A stretch of 64,000 nt of DNA from Bog-756 sp963713625 (lineage in GTDB: Bacteria > Actinomycetota > Acidimicrobiia > Acidimicrobiales > RAAP-2): positions 124,001 through 188,000 of the forward strand of contig CAVQMN010000011.1 in the NCBI GenBank assembly GCA_963713625.1, in the 5' to 3' direction. Of this stretch, positions 1 to 8,051 are shown piece after piece. A model generated the notes under the pieces. The model was not told the DNA's origin. It was given only the letters and a program-made list of their open reading frames with translations, and did not search any database. Both the position numbers and the translations under genes were made by a program. Within the stretch, counting starts at the first letter, position 1; each line of letters begins with the position of its first letter.

Positions 1-350
1 TGAGGGGAGTACGCGGCGTCGTCGACGTAGGCCGCGCAGTTCTGGCCGTCCACAACGCCACCGGTCGAATAGCGCACCTCCAGCGCGTACTCCTGCACGG
101 CGTTGGAGGGGACGACATCGCCGTCACCGCCGCCCGGCCCGCCGCCGCCCGGCGGTTGCTGCGGACGGCAGTTCAGCTGCGCCCCGCCATCCAGGAAGTG
201 GTTGAGGCTCAGCGACTGCTGGTCGAGCTGTTGGTCGACGCGCTGGAAGAGGAACGACTCGAGCGACGAGTAGGTCACGACATCGGCCACCGCCAAGGCC
301 ACCAGGGCGATGACCCCGATGGCGATCAAGAGGCGGGACCGGAGGGACAT
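1..350 (-). CDS. Sensor histidine kinase, N-terminal fragment (cut by window edge)
   Basis: Only the first 116 codons lie in the window, from the ATG at 348-350 to the left edge. The protein opens with a few basic residues and one hydrophobic segment at about residues 6-28, then an extracytoplasmic stretch with a Pro/Gly-rich low-complexity linker. No kinase domain is visible, so the assignment rests on context: the start lies three bases after the stop of an OmpR-type response regulator, the standard order for a two-component pair. It would sense an unknown signal at the membrane and phosphorylate that regulator. It could instead be another membrane protein. Confidence 0.75.
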   Translation of the reverse strand, partial: MSLRSRLLIAIGVIALVALAVADVVTYSSLESFLFQRVDQQLDQQSLSLNHFLDGGAQLNCRPQQPPGGGGPGGGDGDVVPSNAVQEYALEVRYSTGGVVDGQNCAAYVDDAAYSP

Positions 351-353
351 CGA

Positions 354-1055
354 TCAGGCTGCGGTCGGCTCGCGCAAGGCGTATCCCACCAAGCGCACCG
401 TGTGGATGACCGGTGGACCGACCGCTTCGAGCTTCTTGCGGAGATAGCTCACATAGGTCTCGACGACGTTGCCGTCGCCACCGAAGTCGTAGTGCCAGAC
501 GTGGTCGAGGATCTGGGCCTTCGACAGCACATGGCGGGGGTTGAGAAGGAAGAACCGCAGCAGGTTGAACTCGGTGGCGGTGAGTGCGATGGGCTGTCCG
601 GCCCGGGTCACCTCGTGGGCGCTCTCGTCCATTTCGATGTCGGCGAACCGGAGCATCCCCTCATCTTCCGGCTCACTTCCGATCCGCCGCAGGATGGCGT
701 GCACGCGGGCGACGATCTCGGCCAGGGCAAAGGGCTTGGTCACATAGTCGTCGCCACCGACGGTCAGACCCGCCACCTTGTCCTCGATGGCGTCCCGAGC
801 GGTCAGGAACAGGATGGGGACCCGGATCCCGTCGGCCCGCAGCCTCCGGGTGACCTCGAGGCCGTCGAGGTCGGGAAGCATGACGTCGAGGACGATGAGA
901 TCAGGGGGATTTTCCTGGGCGGCGGCCAGGGCCAGCCTTCCGTTGACCGCTTCGTCGACTCCGAACCCCTCGTAGCGGAGGGAGGTGGACACGGCGTCGA
1001 CGATCGAGGGTTCATCGTCGACCACGAGAATTCGTTGATTGCGGGTCGGCTCCAC
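354..1055 (-). CDS. OmpR/PhoB-family response regulator
   Basis: A 233-residue transcription factor. The receiver domain starts with the acidic pocket VVDDEP (Asp13, Asp14), has the phospho-acceptor Asp57 in LDVMLPDLDG and the conserved Lys in YVTKPF near residue 107; the C-terminal half is a winged helix ending in VIHTVRLVGYAL, typical of OmpR/PhoB. The GTG at 1053-1055 is chosen as start because AGGAGGA (1064-1070) sits eight bases before it; the reading frame stays open upstream to 1250, but that stretch includes tandem repeats and reads as low-complexity Asp/Arg. The partner kinase follows immediately. Targets unknown; the divergent redox operon at 1377 is a candidate (inference). Confidence 0.93.
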   Translation of the reverse strand: MEPTRNQRILVVDDEPSIVDAVSTSLRYEGFGVDEAVNGRLALAAAQENPPDLIVLDVMLPDLDGLEVTRRLRADGIRVPILFLTARDAIEDKVAGLTVGGDDYVTKPFALAEIVARVHAILRRIGSEPEDEGMLRFADIEMDESAHEVTRAGQPIALTATEFNLLRFFLLNPRHVLSKAQILDHVWHYDFGGDGNVVETYVSYLRKKLEAVGPPVIHTVRLVGYALREPTAA

Positions 1056-1376
1056 GTGCTCGCTCCTCCTGGAGTTCCTCTGGGGCATGGATTGTCGGTC
1101 TCCACCAGCATCGCACCCGGTTTTGGACACGACATGTGATCCGCCTGTGAACACGCTGTGAGGCCGATCCGCCCCGTCCCGATCCGCCCCGTCCCGATCC
1201 GCCCCGTCCCGATCCGCGTGAACCCGGACCGACGTGGCCCCGGGATTCACAGGCGCCTCTCAGGTGGGATGGAGCTGGGCCTGTACCGGACCATGTGCAA
1301 TGAGTCAGCAGCACGGACTGAACACGGGACCCGACACACACGTACTTCCCCATGACTTGGCACGAAAGGCAATGAC
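1056..1376. other. Divergent intergenic region with a 15-bp tandem repeat
   Basis: This region separates the response regulator from the divergent redox operon and must hold both promoters. Its clearest feature is three and a fraction copies of GATCCGCCCCGTCCC at 1166-1180, 1181-1195 and 1196-1210, with a partial copy to 1216. Read as protein on the minus strand they give repeated Asp-Gly-Ala-Asp-Arg, which argues that this is not coding. No convincing gene is seen. Confidence 0.7.
1166..1216. repeat. 15-bp tandem repeat, 3.4 copies
   Basis: Perfect tandem copies of GATCCGCCCCGTCCC in the intergenic region between the response regulator and the ApbE operon. They may be iterated binding sites or replication-slippage products; the sequence alone does not distinguish these. 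Confidence 0.85.
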
Positions 1377-1745
1377 ATGGCACAGCACAACTGGCAATCG
1401 GACCACCGCGTCGATCATCCGACCCGACGGACGAGGGACACGGCCGCCGCCCGGGTTCGACGGATCACCGCCCTGATCGGTGTTTCCGCGACCACCGCCG
1501 CGGTCGGACTCGGGGTCCTGGTGGCCTCGGACACGACAGCCCATTCGGCTGCCGCCACCGACTCCTCGACGTCCACCCCGACCAAGAGCGTCGCCACGAA
1601 ATCGGGCTCACTCACCACTCCGGCGACCACGGCGACCACCGCGACTGCTCCGACGACCTCGACCTCGCCGTCCACCTCGACCTCGACGGCCGTGACACCG
1701 ACCACGACGGCGAGGCGGGCGACGACAACGTCGGGGCAGTCGTGA
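1377..1745 (+). CDS. Thr/Ser-rich membrane-anchored protein of unknown function
   Basis: A 122-residue protein, first gene of the redox operon; its TGA overlaps the GTG start of apbE. A cytoplasmic basic N-terminus of about 28 residues precedes one hydrophobic segment (about 30-52), and the rest is an extracytoplasmic Thr/Ser/Ala-rich tail. In related actinobacterial operons this position is often held by an FMN-binding-domain protein that ApbE flavinylates on a Ser/Thr-Gly-Ala-Thr motif. No such motif and no folded domain is visible here, so it may be a linker or anchor only. AAAGG lies about ten bases before the chosen ATG. Function unknown. Confidence 0.7.
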   Translation: MAQHNWQSDHRVDHPTRRTRDTAAARVRRITALIGVSATTAAVGLGVLVASDTTAHSAAATDSSTSTPTKSVATKSGSLTTPATTATTATAPTTSTSPSTSTSTAVTPTTTARRATTTSGQS

Positions 1746-2785
1746 TCGAAGACCCGACAGTCATCGACCATCGACCGAGAGGTCCCGAAGTCGGTGACGG
1801 CACCCGCAGCTCGACCTCGGTCCGTTCCCTGCGGGCCATCGGCACCACGGCGGCGGTCGCCGTCACGGTTCCTGAGTGCGCCGACGACGCCCTCGAGCTG
1901 TTGGCCGAGGATCTTCAGGCCCTCGACGACGCTTGCAGCCGATTCCGCCCCGACTCGGAGCTCCGCAGGATCGAGGGGGCCAGCGCCGGTCGGCCGGTGG
2001 CGGTCAGCCCCCTGCTCTTCGACGTCGTCGAGGTGGCCTGCGCGGTGGCGGCCAAAACCGCGGGCATCGTCGATCCGACCATCGGCTCAGCTCTCATCGA
2101 GCTCGGCTACGACCGGGACTTCGACGACCTGGTCGACGACAGCATCGCCGGCGAGTTCATGGGGGTGCCCGCACCCGGATGGTGGCAGGTCAAACTGGAC
2201 AGGGAGGACCGGACCGTGGCCGTCCCCTCAGGTGTCCATCTCGACTTCGGCGCCACGGCCAAGGCATTCGCCGCCGATCGGGCCGCCGGCCGTCTCGCCG
2301 CCGCCCTCGGATGTGGCGTGTTGGTCAACCTGGGGGGTGACGTGGCCGTGGCCGGGTCTTGTCCGACGGGTGGGTGGGCGGTCGGGATCGCTCCCCACTG
2401 CACGACCCCACTCGACTCGGTCGACCAGGTGGTGGCGGTCCAGGTCGGCGGCCTGGCCACGTCCGGAACAACGACGCGGGCCTGGGTCCACCATGGTCGC
2501 GGGGTCCATCACATCATCGACCCCTGGACCGGAGAGCCGGCCTCGCCGGTCTGGTCGCTGGTTTCGACGACCGCGCCGACCTGTGTGGAAGCCAACGCCT
2601 GGAGCACCGCCGCCGTGGTGTGGGGAAACGACGCGGTCGGGGTGCTGACCGATGCCGGTATCCCGGCCCGGCTCGTCGATGCCGTCGGGCGGGTCACCTA
2701 CCTGGGCCACTGGCCCGAAGACGCCGCGGGTGGCCCCGGTGGCCCCGTCGGCCATGCGGCCGATGAAGTCCGGACGGTGCGGTGA
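1742..2785 (+). CDS. apbE: FAD:protein FMN transferase (ApbE family)
   Basis: A 347-residue ApbE/Ftp-family enzyme, which attaches FMN covalently to a Thr/Ser of a target redox protein using FAD and Mg2+. Visible signatures are DPTIGSALIELGYD (about 111-124), the LDFGATAKAF motif (167-176, with the conserved Asp168, Gly170, Ala171 and Lys174), VNLGGDVAVAG, and HHIIDPWTGEPA in the C-terminal part. The start is GTG overlapping the previous stop as GTGA; the next gene overlaps its stop. Unlike many ApbE proteins there is no obvious lipobox or signal peptide at the N-terminus. Its target is not evident among the neighbours. Confidence 0.93.
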   Translation: MIEDPTVIDHRPRGPEVGDGTRSSTSVRSLRAIGTTAAVAVTVPECADDALELLAEDLQALDDACSRFRPDSELRRIEGASAGRPVAVSPLLFDVVEVACAVAAKTAGIVDPTIGSALIELGYDRDFDDLVDDSIAGEFMGVPAPGWWQVKLDREDRTVAVPSGVHLDFGATAKAFAADRAAGRLAAALGCGVLVNLGGDVAVAGSCPTGGWAVGIAPHCTTPLDSVDQVVAVQVGGLATSGTTTRAWVHHGRGVHHIIDPWTGEPASPVWSLVSTTAPTCVEANAWSTAAVVWGNDAVGVLTDAGIPARLVDAVGRVTYLGHWPEDAAGGPGGPVGHAADEVRTVR

Positions 2786-3471
2786 TGCTGGGCACCTCTT
2801 CGACGACGCTCTGGTATGCCACCCGGGCCACCGGCATCGTGTCGCTGGTCCTGTTGACCATGACGCTCGTCTTCGGCATCCTGACCGCGGGGCGGGTGAG
2901 GTCCCGGTCGTGGCCGGCCGTCGCGCAGTCGGACCTCCACAAGCGGGTGTCCGTCCTGGCCGTCGTGTTCCTCTCGATCCACGTGCTGACCGCCGTCCTC
3001 GATACCTATGTCCATCTGGGATGGGCCTCGATCGTGGTGCCGTTCTCATCGTCCTACGAACCGCTGTGGACCGGGCTCGGGACCGTGGCCTTCGATCTCA
3101 TGGTGGCCGTGGCCGTGTCGAGCGCGTTGCGCCAGCGGATCAGCGCCCGGACCTGGCGGGCCATCCACTGGCTGGCCTATGGAACCTGGCCGGTGGCCAT
3201 GGCCCACGCGCTGGGCGAAGGAACCGACGGATTCAAGCTGTGGATGGACGTGCTGGCCGGAGTGTGTGCGGCCGCGGTTGGCGCCGCGCTGGTCTGGCGT
3301 ATCGCCGAACACAGGGCGAACCAGGAACAGGCGCTCCGGGTGGGAGCCCGTACCCGGGTGGTGCCCGACCGGGTCGCGACCGGCCGGGCCATACCGGAGC
3401 CGGCGAGGGCCGGCTCCCGAACGGGACGGCAGGCAAGCGTGACCGACCTCCTGTCGGAGCGACGGCCATGA
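2785..3471 (+). CDS. Ferric-reductase-like transmembrane cytochrome b
   Basis: A 228-residue membrane protein of the ferric reductase-like transmembrane (FRD/MsrQ-like) type. Two histidine pairs, His52/His66 and His128/His141, sit in hydrophobic segments with the spacing expected for two b-haems spanning the membrane. About five to six membrane segments are followed by a cytoplasmic Arg-rich tail. The ATG at 2785 overlaps the apbE stop; a GTG three bases earlier is equally possible. The last bases overlap the next start as ATGA. Likely role (inference): passing electrons across the membrane between the cytoplasmic NuoF-like flavoprotein/ferredoxin and an external acceptor. Confidence 0.85.
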   Translation: MLGTSSTTLWYATRATGIVSLVLLTMTLVFGILTAGRVRSRSWPAVAQSDLHKRVSVLAVVFLSIHVLTAVLDTYVHLGWASIVVPFSSSYEPLWTGLGTVAFDLMVAVAVSSALRQRISARTWRAIHWLAYGTWPVAMAHALGEGTDGFKLWMDVLAGVCAAAVGAALVWRIAEHRANQEQALRVGARTRVVPDRVATGRAIPEPARAGSRTGRQASVTDLLSERRP

Positions 3472-4769
3472 CCGTCACGACCCTCGACTCCGAACCTCGG
3501 CTGCTGGCATCGAGAGCACACCCCGGATCAGGCGGTGACCTGGCCGGGCATCTCGCCCTGCACGGCCCCCTGGACATCCCCGAGGCCGGCCGGCGGGCGT
3601 GGGCGGAACAGATCGCCGGCGCCATCGACCGGTCGGGACTCCTCGGGCGGGGTGGCGGCGGCTTTCCCACCGGGACGAAATGGCGGTCGGTCCAGCGTGG
3701 CCTCCGTTCGCCGATGGTGGTGGTCAACGCCATGGAGGGCGAGCCGGCCAGCGCCAAAGACCGCGTGCTGCTCGAGGACGCGCCGCACCTGGTGCTGGAC
3801 GGGGCCGATGTCGCCGCCGCGGTGGTGGGCGCATCGGAGATCGTGATCTGCGTCCCCGACCACGCCGGCTCCCCGGCCGCATCGATCGAGGCCGCCATCG
3901 CCCAGCGAAAGACCGATGGTCACCGTCACCCCCGTGTCTCGGTGCAACGTCCACCGGGGCGGTATCTCACCGGAGAGGAGTCGGCCCTGGTCGGATGGCT
4001 GGAGAAGGGCCGGGTCCTTCCCGTCTTCCGGAGTGACAAGTCGGTGCCGCTCAACGTGCGGCGCCGTCCGACGCTGGTGCACAATGCCGAAACGCTGGCC
4101 CAGGTGGCCCTCATCGCCCGCCGCGGACCCGACTGGTTCAGAGGGGTGGGATCCCCGGAGGCGCCGGGGTCGACGTTGGTCACTGTCAGCGGAGCGGTCA
4201 CAGTCCCTGGCGTGGTCGAGGTGGCACTGGGCACGCCGGTGGTCGACATCGTGAGAAGAGCGGGCATCGTGGGCGAGCTGTCCGCCGTTCTGATCGGCGG
4301 GTACGGCGGTGCATGGCTGGATGCATCCCGGTTGTCGACGCCCTACGCACCGGTCCCCCTCGCCGCGGCCGGGGCCACCATCGGCGTCGGTATCGTGATC
4401 GCCCTGCCGGCCACTTCGTGCGGCATCGCCGAGACGGCACGGATGGCGCGCTACCTGGCCGGAGAGGGCGCCGGCCAGTGTGGCCCGTGTGCCTTTGGTC
4501 TCCCGGCCATCGCCGACGACCTCGAACGGCTGTGGGTCGGTCGGGCGGACGAGATGGTGCTTGCTCGAATCGAACGCCGGGCCCGACAGGTCGAAGGCAG
4601 AGGAGCATGTCGCCATCCCGACGGCGTGGCCCGGATGGTGCGGAGCGCCATCGAGGTGTTCGCGGCTGACGCCCACCACCATGCGGCCGGGCATCCGTGC
4701 GCCGGGTCCAGCGCTCGATCCGTGCTGACCGCCCCTCCGCACCCGGTGGCCGAGCGGAGGCCGTCATGA
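3468..4769 (+). CDS. NuoF/RnfC-like 51-kDa flavoprotein, NAD(P)H-oxidising
   Basis: A 433-residue homologue of the complex I 51-kDa subunit. The FMN/NADH-binding signature GRGGGGFPTGTKW is at 60-72, followed by NAMEGEP and TGEESALVGWLE, an SLBB-like domain (about residues 225-300), and a C-terminal Fe-S module with GQCGPCAFGLP and GRGACRHPDG, which supplies the four cysteines of an N3-type [4Fe-4S] cluster. The start ATG overlaps the preceding stop (ATGA) and its own stop overlaps the ferredoxin start. It probably takes electrons from NAD(P)H and passes them to the ferredoxin or the cytochrome b encoded next to it (inference). Confidence 0.9.
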   Translation: MTVTTLDSEPRLLASRAHPGSGGDLAGHLALHGPLDIPEAGRRAWAEQIAGAIDRSGLLGRGGGGFPTGTKWRSVQRGLRSPMVVVNAMEGEPASAKDRVLLEDAPHLVLDGADVAAAVVGASEIVICVPDHAGSPAASIEAAIAQRKTDGHRHPRVSVQRPPGRYLTGEESALVGWLEKGRVLPVFRSDKSVPLNVRRRPTLVHNAETLAQVALIARRGPDWFRGVGSPEAPGSTLVTVSGAVTVPGVVEVALGTPVVDIVRRAGIVGELSAVLIGGYGGAWLDASRLSTPYAPVPLAAAGATIGVGIVIALPATSCGIAETARMARYLAGEGAGQCGPCAFGLPAIADDLERLWVGRADEMVLARIERRARQVEGRGACRHPDGVARMVRSAIEVFAADAHHHAAGHPCAGSSARSVLTAPPHPVAERRPS

Positions 4770-4990
4770 GCGTGCGACGCCCGGCCGGGCTGCGCCTGCG
4801 GGTGGACCCGGTGGCCTGTGACGCCTACGGGTTCTGCGCGGAGTTGCTCCCCGAACGGATCACCGTCGACGAGTGGGGTTACCCCATCGTCGACGGGACG
4901 CCGGTCGGCCCCGACCTCGTGGGCTTGGCCACCAGGGCCGCCGCCGAGTGCCCGCGGCGGGCGGTCCTCCTCGAGAGGGTGAGCGAGTAG
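4766..4990 (+). CDS. Small 3-Cys ferredoxin, probably [3Fe-4S]
   Basis: A 74-residue ferredoxin with Cys18, Cys24 and Cys62-Pro63, i.e. the CxxYxxC...CP pattern of actinobacterial single-cluster ferredoxins that serve P450s. Residue 21 is Tyr where a [4Fe-4S] protein would have Cys, so a [3Fe-4S] cluster is expected. It starts with ATG overlapping the stop of the NuoF-like gene. No P450 is in the window; by position the partner is the NuoF-like protein or the cytochrome b of the same operon. Confidence 0.9.
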   Translation: MSVRRPAGLRLRVDPVACDAYGFCAELLPERITVDEWGYPIVDGTPVGPDLVGLATRAAAECPRRAVLLERVSE

Positions 4991-4999
4991 GGGAGCCGG

Positions 5000-6532
5000 T
5001 CAGTCGCAGACGGTGCCCGAAGGCGGGAGCCCACCGCCGGAGAGGTACGTCGTGACCAACTTCTGCATGCAGACGTCTCCAGAACCGCTGAGCAGCCAGG
5101 TGTGGCCCCACCCTTTCCACGTCACCATGCCGGCGGTGGGGAAGATGGCGGCCAGATGCTTTGCTCCGATGATCGGGGTGTTGGGGTCGCCGGTGTTGCC
5201 AATGACCATGATGGCCGGTGTCCCCTTGGGGTGGACATCTGTCACCGGCTGCGTGGCTGCCGGCCACGAGACGCATCCACCCATCGTGTAGGTCACCGAG
5301 TAGCCACCGATCAGGGGATAGCGGGCGTTGAGCGTGCGGGCCAGGTTGCCGGCGGCAACCGGTCCGGGGTGGATGGCGGCGTCGTTGCAGGCGATGGCCC
5401 ATTGCGGATCGACGAGCGGGGCTCCGTTGGTGTCGGTGGCGAAGGCCAGGGCCAAGGTCCGAAGTTGGGTCCCGTTGCCGTGCTCGGCGGCCAGCAGCGC
5501 CGGGTAGTACGACGCGGTGAACTGGGGCACACTGAGCGCCAGGAGGGTGGCGGTATCCAGATCGCCAACCGTCACGGGGACGGTGTCCCCGTGCCCGGGA
5601 GCCGGCAGCGGGTGATCGGTCATCGACGATGACAGCTTGGCCCAGAATGCTTCGGGATCGTTCCCGAGGGGGCAGGGAGCCTGCTGGAGGCAGGTGGCGA
5701 ACAGGTGGAGCAGGGACTGCTCCGCCGCCGGCGCTTCCTCCTCGGCCTGCTGGGTGAGCGGGGCGTTGACGTCGACCGCGCCGTCGAGGACCATGGTGGC
5801 CACTCGTTGGGGGAAGAGGTCGGCGTACACCGTCCCGAGCACCGTCCCGTAGGAAAGGCCGTAGTAGCTGATCTTCGAGAGGCCCAGGGCCTGGCGGATC
5901 CGGTCCATGTCCCGCGCCGTGTTGACGGTATCGATGAAGGGCGCGGTGGTGGCGGCCTTCGCCTGGCAGGCCCGGGCCATGGCCGTGAAGAAGGCGGCTC
6001 CGGGCAATGGCTGGCCGGGCGACGAGGGCACGACCCCCACGCTGGTGGCGCCTGAGGGTGAAGTACCGCACCGGAGGGGATCGCTGGCTCCCGTTCCCCT
6101 CGGATCGAAGCTGACGATGTCGAAGTGCTGCCGGACGGCCGGCGGGAACATATACAGCGCCACGGGGAGGAGTTGGTTCCCGCTCTCGCCCGGCCCACCC
6201 GGATTGAACAGCAGGGTGCCGGACGGGCCGGCCGGGTCGAGCGCGGGGGACCGGGTGACGGCCAGCGAGATGGAGGCTCCCTGGGGATGCTCGTAGTCGA
6301 GCGGGACCGAGACGGTGCCGCACTGGAGTTTGGAGCCCGCCGGGCACGGTGACCACACGATGGGCGACGGGGGAGGCAGGGCCGGGAGGGCGGCGGCGCC
6401 GAGCTTCGGGGTGGGGGGGGCCGGGCTGCTGGTCGGGGTGGTCGACGAGTTGGAGCACCCGGCGACGGCGGTTATGAGGACACCGATTCCCAGCCAGATG
6501 GCAACTCGTCGCTGTCGCCGGCCCGGTGCCAT
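5000..6532 (-). CDS. Secreted alpha/beta-hydrolase lipoprotein (tripeptidyl aminopeptidase-like)
   Basis: A 510-residue exported serine hydrolase. The N-terminus has a hydrophobic stretch ending in the lipobox AVAGC, so it is likely a lipoprotein. The oxyanion region NPGGPGESG, the nucleophile elbow GLSYG (Ser227) and a C-terminal TAP_C-like region with NTGDPNTPI (Asp) and GWGHTW (His) complete the catalytic set of the SlpD/SlpE/tripeptidyl-aminopeptidase group, which removes tripeptides or hydrolyses peptides outside the cell. ATG at 6530-6532 is preferred over a GTG ten codons upstream; neither has a strong ribosome site. It is convergent with the ferredoxin gene, nine bases apart. Confidence 0.9.
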   Translation of the reverse strand: MAPGRRQRRVAIWLGIGVLITAVAGCSNSSTTPTSSPAPPTPKLGAAALPALPPPSPIVWSPCPAGSKLQCGTVSVPLDYEHPQGASISLAVTRSPALDPAGPSGTLLFNPGGPGESGNQLLPVALYMFPPAVRQHFDIVSFDPRGTGASDPLRCGTSPSGATSVGVVPSSPGQPLPGAAFFTAMARACQAKAATTAPFIDTVNTARDMDRIRQALGLSKISYYGLSYGTVLGTVYADLFPQRVATMVLDGAVDVNAPLTQQAEEEAPAAEQSLLHLFATCLQQAPCPLGNDPEAFWAKLSSSMTDHPLPAPGHGDTVPVTVGDLDTATLLALSVPQFTASYYPALLAAEHGNGTQLRTLALAFATDTNGAPLVDPQWAIACNDAAIHPGPVAAGNLARTLNARYPLIGGYSVTYTMGGCVSWPAATQPVTDVHPKGTPAIMVIGNTGDPNTPIIGAKHLAAIFPTAGMVTWKGWGHTWLLSGSGDVCMQKLVTTYLSGGGLPPSGTVCD

Positions 6533-6633
6533 GGGTCGCCAAGGTAGCAGCAGGGTCTCCACTGCCGGCGGTGGTTCCGGTTGGAACCGGCCGGGCTGGG
6601 AATGATTGCGAGGACAAGCACGTTGTCAGAGTT

Positions 6634-7468
6634 ATGCAGGAGCTCACCTTGCGTTCGCTGGTCAGGTCGCCCCGTTCCGCTGATCACAGCTCAGCGGTGA
6701 TGGTGGCGGCCAAGACGGCCGCCGCGGCCGGCGTCGTCGCCTACAACTGGTGGGTGGTCGTTCCCTTCGTCCCCGGCCTGATGCCTTCGGTGAACGGGTT
6801 CTTCTCCGATCTCGAGGCCACCGGCCGACCGCACGCCGCGCTCGATGTCGGATGCCGATATGGCCGCCGGTCTGCTGATGGTGGCCGCGCTGCTCCTCCG
6901 GGGGCCGGGCGGACGGAACGGCACTCGCAAGGAATGGAAGTGGATGGTGGCCTTCGCCATGGCCGGCGCCGTCGGGGGTCGATTCCCCTACGCCTGTTCC
7001 GAAGGGCTGAGTGCCACCTGCCGTTCGCTCGAGTGGCAACTGAAGTTGCCGGTCCACCACTACATCCACGTCGTGTCGGGCGTCGCGGAGTTCGCCACCT
7101 TGACGACCGCCGCGGTCATCGCCATGCGTCGCACGCGCCATGACGACACCCGTGAGGCCCGCACCTATTCCGCCGTCGTCAAAGTGCTGTTCGTCAGCTA
7201 CCCGCTCCTCGGTCTGGTCTATCTCACGGACCGCTTGGGGACGTTGGTCGAGCCCATCTTCTTCATCGCGTTCTCGGTGATGCTGCTGGCCGAGGTCTTC
7301 GAACCGACCAGCGGGAGGGTGGCACCGATGAGCTGGCCCGAGCGGGTTGCCGCCCGATCGAACACGTCCGACGGGTCTCGGACCGCGCCGGCCATGGCCC
7401 CGCCCTCCGGTGGAGACCGTGCGCTCACCGCCGGAGGCGAGCAAGTACCCAGGTCGTCGGGCCGTTAA
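6634..7468 (+). pseudogene. DUF998-like membrane protein, frameshifted
   Basis: The N-terminal part (one membrane segment, then the family-like FFSDLEATGRPHAA) is read from ATG 6634, but the continuation (SDADMAAGLLMVAALLLRG and further membrane segments to 7468) lies in the +1 frame from about 6845. Joining the two gives a normal DUF998-type protein of about 277 residues with six membrane segments and a long polar tail. The simplest explanation is a one-base insertion near 6838-6845, real or a sequencing error. A short active protein starting at the ATG 6845 is possible but would lack the first membrane segment. GCCCGGCACGGGC just after the stop may be a weak terminator. Confidence 0.7.
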
Positions 7469-7658
7469 CACGCCCGGCACGGGCACCTCTCGGAGCGTGA
7501 AGGGGGCAGGTGCGGGGCCAATCGAGCGCTATTGCAGCGCAGCTCCGCCTTTGCGCCTAGGGTGATGGGGTCATCGACCCAATCACGCGGGCCGATGCAT
7601 GTAGGGCTTCACAATGGATCCCCGCGTTACCGTGCGTGAACTTCAAGGAGTGACAGTT

Positions 7659-7862
7659 ATGGGTGTAGGTGCAGTTAAGTGGTTCAACGCCGAAAAGGGC
7701 TTTGGCTTTATTACGCCTGACGGCGGCGGGGATGACCTCTTCGTTCACCAGTCCGAAATCCAGATGGAGGGCTTCCGTGATCTCGCGGAGGGCCAGCGTG
7801 TGGAGTTCGAAACGAAGCAGGGCCAAAAGGGCCTGCAGGCGAGCCAGGTCCGCAAGATCTGA
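7659..7862 (+). CDS. cspA: Cold-shock domain protein
   Basis: A 67-residue single cold-shock domain, a nucleic-acid chaperone that binds single-stranded RNA/DNA. RNP1 (KGFGFI) and RNP2 (LFVHQ) are both intact. AAGGAG at 7645-7650 lies eight bases before the ATG. The 190-base upstream region has no gene and contains GGGTC-ATC-GACCC near 7569; long structured leaders are common in csp mRNAs, so post-transcriptional temperature control is plausible. Codon use is less GC-biased than that of the neighbours, fitting high expression. Confidence 0.97.
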   Translation: MGVGAVKWFNAEKGFGFITPDGGGDDLFVHQSEIQMEGFRDLAEGQRVEFETKQGQKGLQASQVRKI

Positions 7863-7883
7863 TTCGGTTCTTTCGGATGCGGG

Positions 7884-7920
7884 CCCGGCGGCGTATCGGT
7901 CTACGACCGCTGCCGCCGGG
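7884..7920 (+). terminator. Hairpin terminator after cspA
   Basis: CCCGGCGGC (7884-7892) pairs perfectly with GCCGCCGGG (7912-7920), and CGGT/ACCG forms an inner stem. It lies 21 bases after the cspA stop. There is no T-run. A second perfect repeat, CCTTCAGG/CCTGAAGG at 7946-7968, follows. Confidence 0.7.
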
Positions 7921-8051
7921 TCGGCATCTGTAGGAGAGAAGGGAGCCTTCAGGGCTTGATCCTGAAGGTGAGGCGTGATTTCGATGGTCCCCGTCCGGCG
8001 GATCGAGCTGTCCCCCGAAGGTAGGTGCCGACGGCGCTGACGGTCCTGTGC

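Noticed and set aside
2652..3467. In-frame upstream extension of the NuoF-like protein
   Set aside because: It overlaps the apbE end and the whole cytochrome b gene; the ATGA overlap at 3468 and the family N-terminus fix the start there.
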